Assembly: GCA_032622095.1 (NCBI GenBank)
Contig: CP136067.1
Coordinates: 177,478,556-177,542,555, forward strand
From: Siphonodentalium dalli
Lineage: Eukaryota > Mollusca > Scaphopoda > Gadilida > Siphonodentaliidae
Reading direction: 5' to 3'
DNA: 64,000 nt
The translations under genes were made by a program, and so were the position numbers. The notes under the pieces were generated by a model. The model did no database searches. It saw only the letters and a list, made by a program, of their open reading frames with translations, and was not told the DNA's origin. This document shows positions 24,055 through 36,899 of this stretch, piece by piece. Within the stretch, counting starts at the first letter, position 1, and each line of letters begins with the position of its first letter.

Positions 24055-24205
24055 GGAAAACATCGCGTATAAACGTACCAGTGGTACCATGTGGGGTGTG
24101 ACTAAACACCGCCCGGACCAGCCCGGACCAGTGGTACCATGTGTATCGTGTCGAAACATCTCGTATAAACGTACCAGTGGTACCATGTGCATCGTGTCGA
24201 AGAGT
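24055..24205. repeat. Imperfect local duplications around GTACCAGTGGTACCATG
   Basis: The string ACCAGTGGTACCATGTG occurs three times; two of these are preceded by CGTATAAACGT. There is also an 11-bp tandem of CCGGACCAGCC. It is non-coding. Confidence 0.75.
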
Positions 24206-24229
24206 GCTGCGCTCCAGTTCAAATAGATG

Positions 24230-26600
24230 TCCTTTCTAAAACGCTTCTGATCTGCCATTCAAAGTGCACGTGCGTGTGCGTTTATGTCGGCCAATTTAAT
24301 ACTCAATATTTGCTTCGATCGGGCGACATGTCTTAGTCAATTTAATTAGACATGCCCATCTTTTGTCGTGGCCTGATTAGAGGCTGTCTGGAGACGATTA
24401 GGTGCGACATGCCCTAATAATGCATGCTGCATCTTGAATGGTCTGGTCTCAACGCCACACGGTGGCGTCAATGCATTAACAATACCTCATTGGAAAAATG
24501 ATTATCCTGGATGGGGCTTGCGAATTGTCGTATACATTCACGCATAGCAGTAACTGCATTCGTTGTCGTCAGTGCGTATCGGCTTGCAACTTCCCCCGCG
24601 CCACTCCCCCGCTAACGGACTACTTCTGTTGTTACTCGCCGTAACTACATACCTGTACAACTAGTATATGGTCGGTCCCCTAACAACATAGTAATGTACG
24701 CGTATAACGAACAAATGCTTTGATTAGTAGATATGCTAATCTAATTTTGTGACGTCGCCAATTTGTTAGAATGCTTTATTCTCTCATCCAAGTTAATACA
24801 TGTATAACATAAGGATATTGAGATATAGAATTATATAAACAATAGATATATAGAAATATTATACAATAGATATGTACATATGGTTCCGGGTCGATGGTAT
24901 GTTGAAATTCGATGAATGTATTCCGAGTTTTATTCTGACATCACTACTATAGCTTATTTTCGCCAAGAGTAATGACGGCGCAATCTCGTGTGAAACCTTG
25001 TTGGTTGGAGTAAACTATTTAATCGCAACGCGGACATAAAAGGTTGATGTCTTCACAGTCACACGTGTGTTTAGATTTAGGTACAAATAATAGGTTACTA
25101 CATGTAGGTCGTCAATTTTAGTATTTATACCATCGATGATTGCCATATCGCTCACTAGTGACTATCGTATAATTGATTCCGGGAACCATACATATATACT
25201 AATATACCTACATAAAAGCCAAGTATTAATGTCATAACGTATGACTATTTAAATAATCAATTATAACTGATATAAATGTAAATATACTTGAATCCTCATT
25301 GCGCTTGTTGGCAGGTATTTACTTTAATTCTTGGTTCACATCCATTCATCAATGTGGATGCTCAGCTAGCTAAATTCAGCAGAAAGTTTGAGACTTTCTG
25401 TCAAATCCCGCATCTGACCATCACCATAGATGAATGCATGTTAATCCGTGTCGAATATACACATATATCATAGCAGATCAAAATTAGACAGATTCATGAC
25501 GAGAGATTTTGATGCATTAATTGTGATTGTTAGATATTGCAAGAACGACAAATCGTTGATGAAGGTATCAATATTGCATATTATAATGTTTCCGGTATAG
25601 TTGTCGTAAAAGGAAGAGGCCAACCCAAATCGGTCGGCGTGTAACACCTCGTTACCACCACAACAACCATAACCGCCACAAGATGCCTCACAGCCACAAC
25701 ACGATCTATATGTACCTCTATCCTTTATTTTTGAAATAATGCACACCACTTGTACCAAGTCGTGTCTGTTTTTCGGTATTGTAAAGACCACCGTGCGGAA
25801 CTAAGTAACATATTTTAAATCTGGAATTGGTCTAACTGTTATGCCCTGTCATATATACGACTACACAATACATACATGCATCTGATAACACATAGATATC
25901 CTACTATTTTATTAAATTGAAAAAGGAACAACGAAGATTATACATTCAGGTTTATATTCGGCCAATGGAGAAAGGTAAACGGTGAAGTGGTTCGTCGAGA
26001 TTCGTTGAAAGCGACATTTTGCCATGTTATCGAAGAAACATGGTGAAATGGACAAGCCTCTTCGCCTAGTATCTCAAGCGGAGAGCTCCCCCAAAGTCAA
26101 GACATATAATGGTTAATTTCAGTAACAAATTACTCCCGCTTCCATCTCAAAAACATAGATGTAGAATACATGTAGAACTATCTTAACTTAGCGAATTAAA
26201 TTTTCAAATTTAAATTTTAAAGTTGTATCATAATTCAAATAAAGCTCTTTCTCTTTGCCTAATCGTGTGTTTTTTCTGTCCAATTTCACTTGAGTTAGTT
26301 ATAGCCCACTAGAGACATGGCGGGCTATGTTACCTCCCCCCCCAGCAATATAGTGAATTATTCCAATGTATTCATGTGTGAATTGTAAATTATTCTATCC
26401 TATCCTATATATTTATTCATCCATTTAAACATTTGCATACGTTGAATATTTATTAATTACTTATCATAATTTAGCAAAGGGGCGGCAATGTGATGCTGCT
26501 TTATATATATGTTCTGAAATATTCTAATAATGGCTGGTTATTGCAAAACGACAGGATTAGCTACTTTGATCACTGTCAATCTGTATATAATATTCTCGTA
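24230..26600. other. No gene recognised (intron 1)
   Basis: AT-rich intronic DNA. A minus-strand frame of 107 codons (25468-25791) has a Cys/Gly-rich patch but no signal peptide or family pattern. Confidence 0.4.
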
Positions 26601-26604
26601 CACA

Positions 26605-26991
26605 TACACACATAGGTTCATATTGAACATATATATATATACAAATGTTCATATTTAACCTAAATATTAACAAAGGTTCATATTGAACATAAATATTAAC
26701 AAAGGTTCACATTGAACCTAAATATTAACAAAGGTTCACATTGAACCTAAATATTAACAAAGGTTCACATTGAACCTAAATATTAACAAATGTTCATATT
26801 GGACTTATTTGGATCTGAAATAATCTCATAATGACCTTATACTCGTTATTCCGTTGACTGGCTCGGGTCACAGTGAAAACATATGACCACGGAAAATAGG
26901 TTTGTACAGAACGTATTAAGCAAATAGTGTCATATTGGACATAATGAACCTATTTTGACATCCAAAGCTTATGATACACGAGAACAGGCTG
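26605..26991. mobile_element. CAGCCTGTTCTC family (copy c) with 29-bp repeats
   Basis: Ends GAGAACAGGCTG at 26991. Positions about 26612-26797 hold some six units of a 29-bp repeat containing GGTTCACATTGAACCTAAAT. The core 'gttattccgttgactggctcgggtcacagtg' is degraded. Confidence 0.6.
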
Positions 26992-27129
26992 ATGTGTAAC
27001 AACCAACGCAGCAATTATTTAGATACTCTTAATATATACACGTTCTTGAGTTTATTTTTATTCTAATGACATCTCTTAGAGTGTTAGTACTAGCCACATA
27101 CCTCTAAAATCACATTTCAAGTGTCATGA

Positions 27130-27439
27130 CGAAATTCGCTCATATTGGCATTATTTAATATACGCTCTATATGGACGTAAATCACGCTATTTAAAACCGT
27201 CCAATATGTGATTATTTCCAAACGAAATGCGCTCATATTGGCATAATTTAATCTACCTTTTTCATTGAGACGACTTACCAGATTTACGCTCTTTATAATG
27301 TGTTTTCTCTACGGCCGCGGCATTCAACGGAATAACGTATATTAACTCAATGTGAGCTTGTTTCATAATCATATCCGTCCAATATGAACCTATGCGATAT
27401 TTACGCCCAATATGAACATATTTACACGAGGATATGTTG
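27130..27439. mobile_element. CAGCCTGTTCTC family (copy d)
   Basis: Ends ACACGAGGATATGTTG. It contains 'tacgctctttataatgtgtttt' (complement of the TAAAGAGCG motif) and the 'cggaataacg' core. The left end is unclear. Confidence 0.5.
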
Positions 27440-27444
27440 CATTA

Positions 27445-28650
27445 TGCATAACGTTATGGCAAGAACAATTCAACTGTTGTGATCATTTTAATTCTATCTT
27501 TGCATGTTCATAGGTAATGTATATTGATATATTGTAGCGATCAGTACGTACGCACTTGAAATATATACAGTATGTCATCGTCATGTTTGCCATCATCGTG
27601 TACGCCTTGTGTTGTTAGCTTTGTTTTCACCAAATGCAATTTTAGCATGTTTCCCATTCTTGTGGTCGAGTTGAATTACTGCCTCTGGATATATGACATC
27701 AATTAATTCCTCGTTCGACCAAGTTTGATGTAAGAGTGTTATTCCGGATCGGCCTAATCAAAAGTCTACGTCAGACAGAAATCGTCAAATAACTATATAT
27801 ATTAACTTTGATAGTTTCCCCGACAGACTGCAGACCTAATTCGTCTGGTCACGACAGTGGAGCGACAGAACGGCGGAACGGCAGCGGATCGCGTTACCAT
27901 GTGATGACACACTAAGAGAATTTAGCTCTGTTGGTACAGTAGTAATATAGTGCTATTGTAAATTCCAATTAATAATTGTGAAACCATTGAATTGAATTCC
28001 ATGAGCCGCCAAAATCGAAAGTCTTCGTTGTCCAGATCATATCATGTACATCCACTTATTACAACTAATCCTTTATATATTAAATATTCATTGACGAGTA
28101 GTTGTAAGTTCAACCAACGACCATAGGTCGTTTTTTTATCTTATTATCTGAACATTTCTCTCCAACTTATAGGACTCACTCTGCACGTATAATTATTATC
28201 TGTCGTCTGTTCAGTTTTCCCAGAAACCCCTACAGATGAATAATAAATTATTCCGTAAATTTTATAACTAGGTTCGATAATCCATTTATTATATACATGG
28301 TTAACCGCCCGTGCTGCTATGGGTTGAATCGATCACGTTATTTCAACAATGAAGATACAAATTTTCTGTGGTTATATCTATTCATGTATTTTGATGTGTC
28401 CTGTTGATTTAGCAACGGGGTTATTTTCATGTACATGTATATTCTGTTTGTGTTTAATAATAACTGATGGTTGTTAAAAACGACCGGATGAGCCATTCAG
28501 TCTGCATCAATCAACGCAGCCATTATTCAAATATTGCAGTATATTCGTGTTCGTGAGTGTTTTGTGCAGATGTCGTTTCTTTGAATCGTTAGGATACATC
28601 TAAAACGACAATTTAGGAGAAATAACTGTACTTATTAATACGCATAGCGT
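27445..28650. other. No gene recognised (intron 1)
   Basis: AT-rich, with no protein-like frame and no repeat recognised. Confidence 0.45.
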
Positions 28651-28655
28651 TTTCG

Positions 28656-29152
28656 TCAGCTATATCATGCCATGAATCTCTAATCTGGCTAACGCCCGTA
28701 GAGATCATACTCCACCAGTACAAAACCTTGGAACTTTTTGAAATTTTGACAGGGAACCTTATAAAGTCGAAAAAATAGCGCGAGGAACATATCTGTTTAG
28801 CTATTATCTGTTCCTTAATAATGTACTTCACTGTAGGTGAACGTTTCCGACTCAAAACTGCATGCTTTTCTATGACTTTGTGAGCCGATAACGCAATAAG
28901 CATTGAATTAATTACCCAGGAGAAATTCAATAATTGTAAGCGACGCAAAGCAAAATCGCTCACAAATTCACTTAAATCGTGAAATTTCGTGTTCGTACCT
29001 TCACCTACAGTGAAGTACATTTTTAAAGAACAGATAATAACTAAGAAATATATTCCCCGCGTTATTTTTCGAATTTATAAGGTTCCCTGTCAAAACTGTA
29101 AAAAGGTTCAAGGTTTTGTACTGGTCGAATATGATCTCCCCGGTATGATCTA
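28656..29152. mobile_element. MULE-type MITE (degraded copy)
   Basis: The left arm CATGAATCTCTAATCTGGCT through 'accagtacaaaaccttggaac' matches 21582. The right arm is shortened near 29140. The internal 'gcaataagcattgaattaat' is shared with 544-963 and 21582-22401. No clean target duplication is visible. Confidence 0.65.
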
Positions 29153-29155
29153 ATA

Positions 29156-29869
29156 TAGCTATAGTGATATCTAACGGTGCATATGCACTTGAGTTACATT
29201 ATAGCCAGCGTGTGAGGTGCATGCAGTTTCTCATCTTCATGCCAGCTCTGCGCTTGGAATCATGACTTCACTCCCTCTTTATTAGACCAAATTCAAGTTA
29301 TATTATACAAATCGAAAGTCCACATTGTGTGGCAGCCCATTTCATATACCTACACTCATTACAATTAACTGGCCGTGTCACTATAGGCTGAATCGATCAG
29401 GTTAATGCAACTTCTACAATGAAGATACTAATTTCTCCGCGGCTTTATCTATATTGACAAAACACTTCATCGGAAAAAAGTTGTCACGTGACAGGGTTTA
29501 TTTGATTTCGCGCTGTGAGAACAGTCTGGCGCGATACGTTAGACAGGATCGGCTTAAATTAATTCTCTAATCAGTAGTTTAAGTACTTTAGGTACGCGTC
29601 AGGGTGTCCATTCTTGTTCGATGAGAGTATGTATAGGGTTGTTTCATTTCGGTCATGACTCAGGGACGTACGGTGCATGGAAGAACTAACTGGGGTGGCG
29701 TGCTATCGGATTTATTCGGTCAAGGTTGGTATGGGTTTTAAAGATGTATTCAGCTTTTCAGACCTCCAGTCACAACTACATATCATAACTTAACGATGTT
29801 ATTGGCGTTTTTCCAATATATAAAGTTTAAGCACCGATATAAACTAGAAACTTGTATGATACATATATG
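29156..29869. other. No gene recognised (intron 1)
   Basis: Nothing recognised on either strand. Confidence 0.4.
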
Positions 29870-29873
29870 TTAA

Positions 29874-30297
29874 AGATACGGGCGGCGTTGGCGGTGGGTA
29901 TGCTGTTAAAATATTCACCTCCGTCAAAAACCGCCATAAACAGAAAGAATAGTAAGATATAGAGAGACTTTGTTCTTATACCAATCAGAAATATGACATA
30001 AACAAAGAGCATTATTTGTTACTGTTTTCCCCGATATGGAAATAATAAAGAGCGTTCATGTAATTTGTGTGTTATTAACCAATAGAATTGAGCTGTGTTA
30101 TGTAAACAGAAGCAAAACTTCTGTAACACGAGCATGCTCTTGTTTACGTACACCATCGTACTTCTTGACGACAATATTCTATTTACGCGCTGATTATGTT
30201 TGGCATATGCACAAAACTATATATATTTTAATATTCCTTCTGTTGATGGCGATTTAAACAAATATGAATATTTCTGCAACGAACGCCGCCCGTGCCT
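29874..30297. mobile_element. AGATACGGGCGGCGTT-type TTAA MITE (copy 2)
   Basis: TTAA at 29870-29873 and 30298-30301. The ends are AGATACGGGCGGCGTT and, as complement, AGGCACGGGCGGCGTT. The interior contains GTCAAAAACCGCCATAAAC and an intact TAAAGAGCG (about 30046-30054). Confidence 0.8.
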
Positions 30298-30564
30298 TTA
30301 AAAGGAATAAACATATCTCTAATTGTTCCAAGACACTTTGGTCACCATTTTTTGATGTTGTGAAATTTGATAAAAATCGCCTTAAAACAGATATGGTAGA
30401 TATCTGCATGGTTGTTGGAGTATCCGAAATGAGTTGATGTGATTGCTCAATGGTCTAATATCTTGCTAATATCTTTGGATAACATAGAAAAAACGAATGT
30501 TGAAATTTTCATGCGTGATATCTTGTCGCAATTTATTTTTAATTATGACGTTGATTTCCGGCCT

Positions 30565-30726
30565 TGGCCTGGTGTTATTACGTGCCGCTACCATTATTTA
30601 CGTTACGACACTCCATATTATACACGTTGAGTGCTTGTTCGTATACACTACATTATAATCGTCAGTATTGCAAGATTAACTTATACTCTAACGTAGTACT
30701 CAACATATGTGTAAATTGAATGTATA
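30565..30726. repeat. 162-bp direct repeat, copy 1
   Basis: Begins TGGCCTGGTGTTATTACG and ends GAATGTATA. It is nearly identical to 31472-31633, with about two differences. The two copies are 745 bp apart, with a MITE between them. There are no LTR-type TG..CA ends and no coding interior. Confidence 0.85.
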
Positions 30727-30820
30727 TCCTTGAATAACGGCATGTATGTGCAGAGTATGGAAACAGTTTATGTTTGATTTTCTAAAAGTGGCTCATTTTC
30801 CTCAAGCTTACTCATTTTAA

Positions 30821-31263
30821 AGCCACATGGCGATTTGCGCTCCAAAATACACGTAATATTATTCGTTTTTGAATTGTTCTCAGTATCGAAATAGGTCGAA
30901 AAATATCTGAACTACCTTTTTACGAGAATTATGTAACACAAAAAGTAACATTGAAGTAATGCAAAAATACAACTATGAACACGGCGTTTTGGATCCCAAA
31001 CAGAAACATCAATTTTGCACGCCATAGAACAGAAAATAGAGTTCCATGTTAGTCTATTTCTGATATGGTAGAAATAAAGAGCGTTTATCTGAGTCCTGGC
31101 GTAAAATTGAAAACGGCTGAAAAATGGCTGTGACTTTGGCAAGTGTTTTTTTCTGAGCATATGAAGCCGCTATATCAATATATCTTTTTTTGTATCGACT
31201 TATCATATACGCCCCTTCAAATCACATTGACACAATTTGGAGATTAGAATGAGCCATGTTCGT
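30821..31263. mobile_element. ACGGACATGGCTC-type TTAA MITE (copy 4, reversed)
   Basis: TTAA at 30817-30820 and 31264-31267. It begins AGCCACATGGCGATTTGCGC and ends GAGCCATGTTCGT. It is one of the best preserved copies, with an intact 'ataaagagcgtttatctg'. Confidence 0.75.
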
Positions 31264-31471
31264 TTAATATTTCGATATTCATTTTGTTTATCGGGGGAAA
31301 AAAGCCATATACGGTTCGTGTTTGGGATCTCCTTCATCATGGTAATATGAAATCTTATTTTACAGAAAGTGTTCAAACATGATAACAATATACGTCATTT
31401 GATAGTATAGGAACAATATGATACGTGTATCCACGATGTAACATACACATGCATCGTAGATTTATTTAAGA

Positions 31472-31633
31472 TGGCCTGGTGTTATTACGTGCCGCTACCA
31501 TTATTTACTTTACGCCACTCCATATTATACACGTTGAGTGCTTGTTCGTATACACTACATTATAATCGTCAGTATTGCAAGATTAACTTATACTCTAACG
31601 TAGTACTCAACATATGTGTAAATTGAATGTATA
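31472..31633. repeat. 162-bp direct repeat, copy 2
   Basis: Second copy of 30565-30726, of the same length. The sequence outside the repeat differs on both sides. Confidence 0.85.
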
Positions 31634-32200
31634 GCATACACATGCGTGGCTATTGTGTCATTACTTGGCTTAATGTACTAGACCTAAATTTGAATAAGAG
31701 CAGATTACATTCAAAAGCTTAATGAGGTTGTAATCTCAATTACTTTTGTTTGTTTCGCAACAAAGTATATATGGGATATATAATACATGTAGTTTATTAA
31801 GCTCAGATATGCAGGTATACACAGTGTTGTATAGGCAATCATATGGGAATAAACAAACGTTCTTCAACTAAATGCAGTTTCATAACTAAGGTTGTTAACA
31901 AAGAAAATAGGTTTTATCGACAAACTATTAACCCTCCCTATACTGAATGGATTGTCCCATTCAGTTATAAACACATACAGTGGAATGGTGTATTATTTAT
32001 TTGGAGGGATCTTAAGGATATATCAGTTAATGACAGCCAGACGAAATGATCATACAAATGCAGAAAATTCATGTTCATTGGCGGGAAATGTTTAGATAAT
32101 AAGTTCCACAAACGAGAAGTGGAATATTTCCCAATGCGATAAATTCAATAATGGAGCATAGAATATCAAAAAATATATAGTGCCTGTACAACGATCGTCA
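31634..32200. other. No gene recognised (intron 1)
   Basis: Two overlapping frames of about 67 codons at 31843-32095, and a short inverted repeat around CTGAATGGATTGTCCCATTCAG (31941-31962). No family was recognised. Confidence 0.35.
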
Positions 32201-32204
32201 ATGA

Positions 32205-32610
32205 GAATTGTTTTGTGTCAAACATATTTTATTGTATATCAATTATATACATGGGGATTGGGACACAAGTTTTGTCAACTTAGTGAAGTCCCTCTCCCGC
32301 ACAAAGGGTATAACATAACATTTAAACAAGATGACAGGATGAAATTTGTGAATATTTAAGCAGGGAAACAGATGTGAATATTTGTACAGAGTGTGCTATG
32401 AGTGGAGATTTATTCTGTCCAGTTTTACCCTCATGTTGTCATAAGTTGTATCTAAAAAGGCCGGGCATTTAAATTTTTAATTTTTTTCAATGATAGGTTG
32501 ACATAACAGAGAAAAATTTATGATCGAAATTACCCAAAACGTTTAGTTGCAGTAATGTAGGACTGTGTAATATGAAATAGCAATATATTTCTTCTGTGGT
32601 CATTTTCAGT
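32205..32610 (-). pseudogene. LINE 3' tail (reverse copy of the 11990 family)
   Basis: The reverse complement matches the end of the LINE relic at 12240-12605: 'ccgggcatttaaatttttaa', the ATGACAGGATGA segment, GGGAGAGG.. and the terminal 'atatacaataaaatatgtttg'. It is 5'-truncated at about 32605, after which similarity stops. Only the last coding part and the 3' UTR of the element remain. Confidence 0.7.
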
Positions 32611-32611
32611 G

Positions 32612-33817
32612 GGGGAAAAAAATTCACCAAAGCGGATATTTAGCGGATTTTAGATATGTTATACTGGAGATCATACTGCGTCTAAAGACACCAAAATCGC
32701 TTCTTTACCAATTTCTTCTGGATTAACCCCCTTGTTTTGCGTACCACGACCATACTACAAGTGAACTACTCGTTAATGAGTCGTTAGTATATAACTTATA
32801 AGTTGATAACTTGAGGTGTGTCTGTGTCTCGTGAAAACGGCACATATTTCTGTTCTAACAGTTTATTTCCCCGAATTTATATAGAGACTTTTTGCTCTAC
32901 TTTATATAGTTTTTGTTTTCAAAGCAGAATGTTCAGGATTTATACATGCCAACTTTTTGTTCGATTCTGAGACCAGTTAACAATATTCCCGTTTCGAAGT
33001 TATGTGGTGTATGCTGTAATCAGATGATCAGTCCGTCGTGAATGCAACTTTGTCCGAGTTTGAATTCCTTCATTTTTAGGTAAATGTTTGTGAAATGTGG
33101 CACATATATTTAGTATCATAGTTAATATATATATACCACCTGTGCGCCTGTGATTATGAGGTCCGTCCTACTATTTCGAGTGGCCGTCATCTGAACCTTT
33201 GTTCATGCAATTGTGAGTTCAATCCGAGCTGTGTTTACTACAGTACCCCCCCCCCCCCCTTTTGGAATTAACAATGTGCGTAATTTTGTCATTTTGTGAA
33301 AGCCTGTAATCTTCGTTTCCTGGTCAATTTCTATTTACAAACGTGGCAGCATTTGCGTATGCGATTATTAGATAGGATTGACATACTTTGACTTGGGGAG
33401 TTTTTGGTAATTGTTGTTGCCATTTCGATCTGCGACTTCAAGTTGTTGTGGTAATTTTGTGTATTTTTGTGAGTCCCTGCTACCAAATTAGGTATACACA
33501 ATTTGGGAATCTAAAGATCCATCTCATTTTCATATGCGGCTATTGTTTTGTAGCCCATATAGGGACAGTCACACTTCTAGTTCGAGTTGGTCCTGATACG
33601 CCGATTTGTCATATTTGACGAGTTGAGTGAATAAATTGAATAGAACTGAGATATATTTCTCTGTAATGTCCACACGATCACTCGAATCAGCTATTTGATT
33701 TTGTTGTGATAATAACGGCAGTAATATAACGGTTTGTGTTATAAACGATTCTATCAGTTTTATGGTAGTTTCAGTCCTGTTCGTATTGGAAATCGCTCTG
33801 CAGGTTTTGTCGTGTGG
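32612..33817. other. No gene recognised (intron 1)
   Basis: Contains a poly-C run of about 14 (near 33246). No gene or element was recognised. Confidence 0.45.
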
Positions 33818-33825
33818 GTTTGAAT

Positions 33826-34279
33826 AAGCCTGCAAATAGTGTGTCTGTCATTTGCAGAATTATGTCAGCAGAGGGTAAATTTATTGACGCTACCCAGATC
33901 AGCGGGCTAGCATAACAAAATTCACCCTCTGGGAACCTTATTCTGCTTAGGCCTCAACTGCTATGGGAAACCTAGGATCAGATTGAATTTCCTCATATTG
34001 AAGTTGGTGACGTTCATCCATACCATTAGATACCTTGATTATGCATGTTATCTTCTGAAAATTATGGCATATAGAAACTGAAGAAAAGGAAAAAAGTAAC
34101 TTCGAAAACAATGTTAATTTGATAATATAGCTACTTCCCAGAAGATGAGACCTAAGCAGAATGAGATCCACAGAACGTGAATTTGGTGACACTAACCCGC
34201 TGTGCGGGATAGTGTCACTAAATTCACCCCCCGCGGACCTCATTCTGTAATTGACAAGATACACTATTTGCAGACCTGA
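33826..34279. mobile_element. hAT-like MITE, 8-bp TSD (copy 2)
   Basis: A perfect 8-bp duplication GTTTGAAT (33818-33825 and 34280-34287). The ends contain CCTGCAAATAGTGT. Terminal hairpins built from GAGGGTAAATTTATTGACGC-like arms sit at each end (about 33858-33945 and 34155-34250). Confidence 0.85.
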
Positions 34280-34287
34280 GTTTGAAT

Positions 34288-34850
34288 GTGGTTGTCGACG
34301 CCACGCGGGGTAAATCGATCCACAAGGTCAGCTAGTACTAACATATGAGCGTGAACGACAATTATTGATGTCTGGACCAACCTTGTCAATATGCATTAGT
34401 GTTACTTTTACATACATGTACATCGCGGTGAGCTAACTCATACCGAGGACACATGCACGGACGATATATGTATATATCTTAATTGCCTCCAGTATTGAAG
34501 ATTTACCAAAAGACATAGGGTACATGAATGTAAAATATACAATTAGCAGTCAAGAAGACGTAATGAAAAGAAAGACAAGAGAGCAATCAAATGAGGAAAA
34601 GAATAACATTGTAATTGTATGTACATGAACACGAGCTTACATGTGTTAGAGACCATATCAACAGACAATACACACCCTCTCGACCACACCCGTATAAGCA
34701 TACCCAAGCTAACACATTACGCAGACATGCACAACCGTACACTCATACTTCTTTTCCCATAGGATATTACAAACAGCGCTCCACCAAGATCATTCTCGTA
34801 GGGCAAGAGCATAGAATTGCCGTTTTCCCCCACATGTCAACAGACACATA
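34288..34850. other. No gene recognised (intron 1)
   Basis: A 98-codon plus-strand frame (34615-34911) runs into the adjoining MITE and has no family features. Confidence 0.4.
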
Positions 34851-34855
34851 TCTTC

Positions 34856-35236
34856 AACCATTTACCCAACAAACCGGCCAAAACCGGCCAAATAAAGCTT
34901 CAACAGCCTAAATTATCTTGGGTCTGTCTCAATAGAACCATACAAATATGGATATCATTGGAACCGGCTCCTTGACCACATTGTGATAGTTACAGTTATG
35001 CCCTGTGCCAATGCATTCTCTTATATATGCGAGTCGATCATAGGTCGCCTCGCATATATAAGAGAATGCATTGGCCTAAAAAACACTTTTTACCATTTTT
35101 TCTTACATTCTTTTACAATTTTATAATTTTTAATGTGTTAAGCCAAAGCATTCTCTTATATATGCGAGGCGACCTATGGTCGACTCGCATATATAAGAGA
35201 ATGCATTGGCACAGGGCCCTTCTGTTGGGTAAAGGG
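34856..35236. mobile_element. CCCTTTACCCAACA-type piggyBac-like MITE (copy 2)
   Basis: The right end TGTTGGGTAAAGGG sits against TTAA (35237-35240); the left TTAA is mutated. A direct pair AAACCGGCC/AAACCGGCC lies near the left end. It has two copies of the shared palindrome (35008-35074 and 35143-35209). Confidence 0.8.
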
Positions 35237-35276
35237 TTAAATCAACCCACGAACAACAGACAAATTCTTTTCACGC

Positions 35277-35425
35277 ACTTTCACTCCACCAATCAGGCGC
35301 CCGCTTCCTTCACTCCACCAATCAGGCGCCCGCTTCCTTCACTCCACCAATCAGGCGCCCGCTTCCTTCACTCCACCAATCAGGCGCCCGCTTCCTTCAC
35401 TCCGCCAATCAGGCGCCCGCTTCCT
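35277..35425. repeat. 29-bp minisatellite, ~5 units
   Basis: Units contain CACTCCACCAATCAGGCGCC. They are nearly identical, with one A-to-G change in the last unit. Confidence 0.95.
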
Positions 35426-35592
35426 ATTGCATGATTTGCAGTTATGGGTTCTGTTCTGTCCATATAATCCGAGTAGCTGCCCGTGTTTGGTTTTGTAGAT
35501 TTAGACCAATGCTTATTAGAAGTGGACCACGTTTGGGCTATTTGTTGCTTTGTTTTATAAAAATTAGTATAAAATACAAGTATAAAATACAA

Positions 35593-35745
35593 ATGTACCA
35601 CAAGGAAGTGCGATTGAATATCATTTCCCAGAGGATATTACACACTTGGAATAATCTTCCTCAATTTGTTCTTGAAGTAAAGCAAATGAACGATTTCAAA
35701 GAACGACTAGATGCGTACACGTACTGTACGGTCAAAGATACGTTT
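35593..35745 (+). pseudogene. LINE reverse-transcriptase C-terminal scrap
   Basis: The frame reads KEVRLNIISQRILHTWNNLP then 'VKQMNDFKERLDAY'. The pattern FSxRxxxxWNxLPxxV..xxxxxFKxRLDxY is the usual C-terminal segment of CR1/L2/Rex-type polymerases. Only about 45 residues survive. Confidence 0.65.
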
Positions 35746-35756
35746 ATTATGATTAT

Positions 35757-35873
35757 GAATGTATGGGGCCATCTCCTTTTATTGGATCAAATTCATTCAT
35801 GTATTGCATATATTCTGTTGTGTATAAAGGGAGATGGTCCCAAAAATTGTCGGATTTAGTGTAAGGTACCCAT
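35757..35873. mobile_element. Deleted TGTACACTAAATCC-type MITE
   Basis: Short inverted arms GGGGCCATCTCCTTTTA and TAAAGGGAGATGGTCCC. The right end is close to TTAA (35874-35877). It is an internally deleted form of 15144-15415. Confidence 0.6.
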
Positions 35874-35879
35874 TTAATT

Positions 35880-36560
35880 GTTAATGTTGATGTTTGTATA
35901 TGTACAACTATACCTGACCATGTTCCAGCTTAAATTCAGGCTTTGTAAATAACCAATCGTTCCACTATTGTAAACTATGACTTTCTCCGCGAATCATTGG
36001 TCTTCTTCTTATGCTATTTATTCAACAACAATTGTTTTTGCAATTTGTTGCAAATCTGTTCAAAACGCTGCTGAAAGTTGAAAATATAAAAGTTAATCTT
36101 CTGTTGCACACCAAAAATAACATGCAGTAAGTTTCGCGGCACCCATGCATTCCTTGTGTCAGGACAGATTTACGTATAATTAAATGTTCTAACGATTTAT
36201 TTCGTTTTAGTTTAAGTTTAATTGATTTTACTATCTATTGCGGCTAGATCGACAATCAGGCCGCGAGGCACTGTTTACTGTCAGCTTAGTCGCGTGTTGA
36301 GATTAATTATGGTGTAAGTGGTGGCTCTGTGACCGATGTGTATTTGGATAGCAAATGACATGTGTGCACATGCTTGCCGTTACTGCCATACGCGCAATGT
36401 CTGGAGGTCGACATCTAAAATGATATATTGTCGAATTTGACGCGAATGTCCTGTCCCAGATGATCATCTTTAGTTGGCACTAAATTAAGCATGATTTAGT
36501 ATACAAATATTCGATTAACAGTGCAACTAAACAATATAAAGGACTAACATGTATCGCCAA
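35880..36560. other. No gene recognised (intron 1)
   Basis: Nothing recognised. Confidence 0.4.
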
Positions 36561-36562
36561 CA

Positions 36563-36611
36563 TAGATCATGCCATGAATCTCTAGCCAGAGTAGAGATTC
36601 GTGACATATTC
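36563..36611. repeat. Minimal hairpin left from the MULE-type MITE
   Basis: TAGATCATGCCATGAATCTC is joined through a short loop to its complement GAGATTCGTGACATAT. It is the two termini of the 544/21582 family with the interior deleted. Confidence 0.6.
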
Positions 36612-36899
36612 TGCCACCATTATGCATCGGGCACATGCGTCTCACTTACTGACCACAATCATTTAAAACAAAACGTCATTGGTCATTTCAATCTCACTTG
36701 GAAAATATAGATAACATGAATGTTTCATAGAGACACTGGCTTTTTCAAAAACCGCTCGGATTCGCAAAACATCGCGAAAGTGACAACTTAAAAAGTATAA
36801 CTGTACTTGTTCTTAATCATCATTTATTAAGGAACGCCGGATTCACGTCGACTTTTAGTACCTCTTGAATACACATTGTGTAAAAATTACTTTTACATT

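Noticed and set aside
25468-25791. Minus-strand frame with a Cys/Gly-rich patch, briefly considered as a small secreted Cys-rich peptide
   Set aside because: No signal peptide, no prepro layout, and the Cys patch comes from a CCACAA-rich stretch.
30565-31633. LTR retrotransposon with 162-bp LTRs
   Set aside because: No TG..CA ends, no primer-binding site or polypurine tract seen, and the interior is mainly a MITE.
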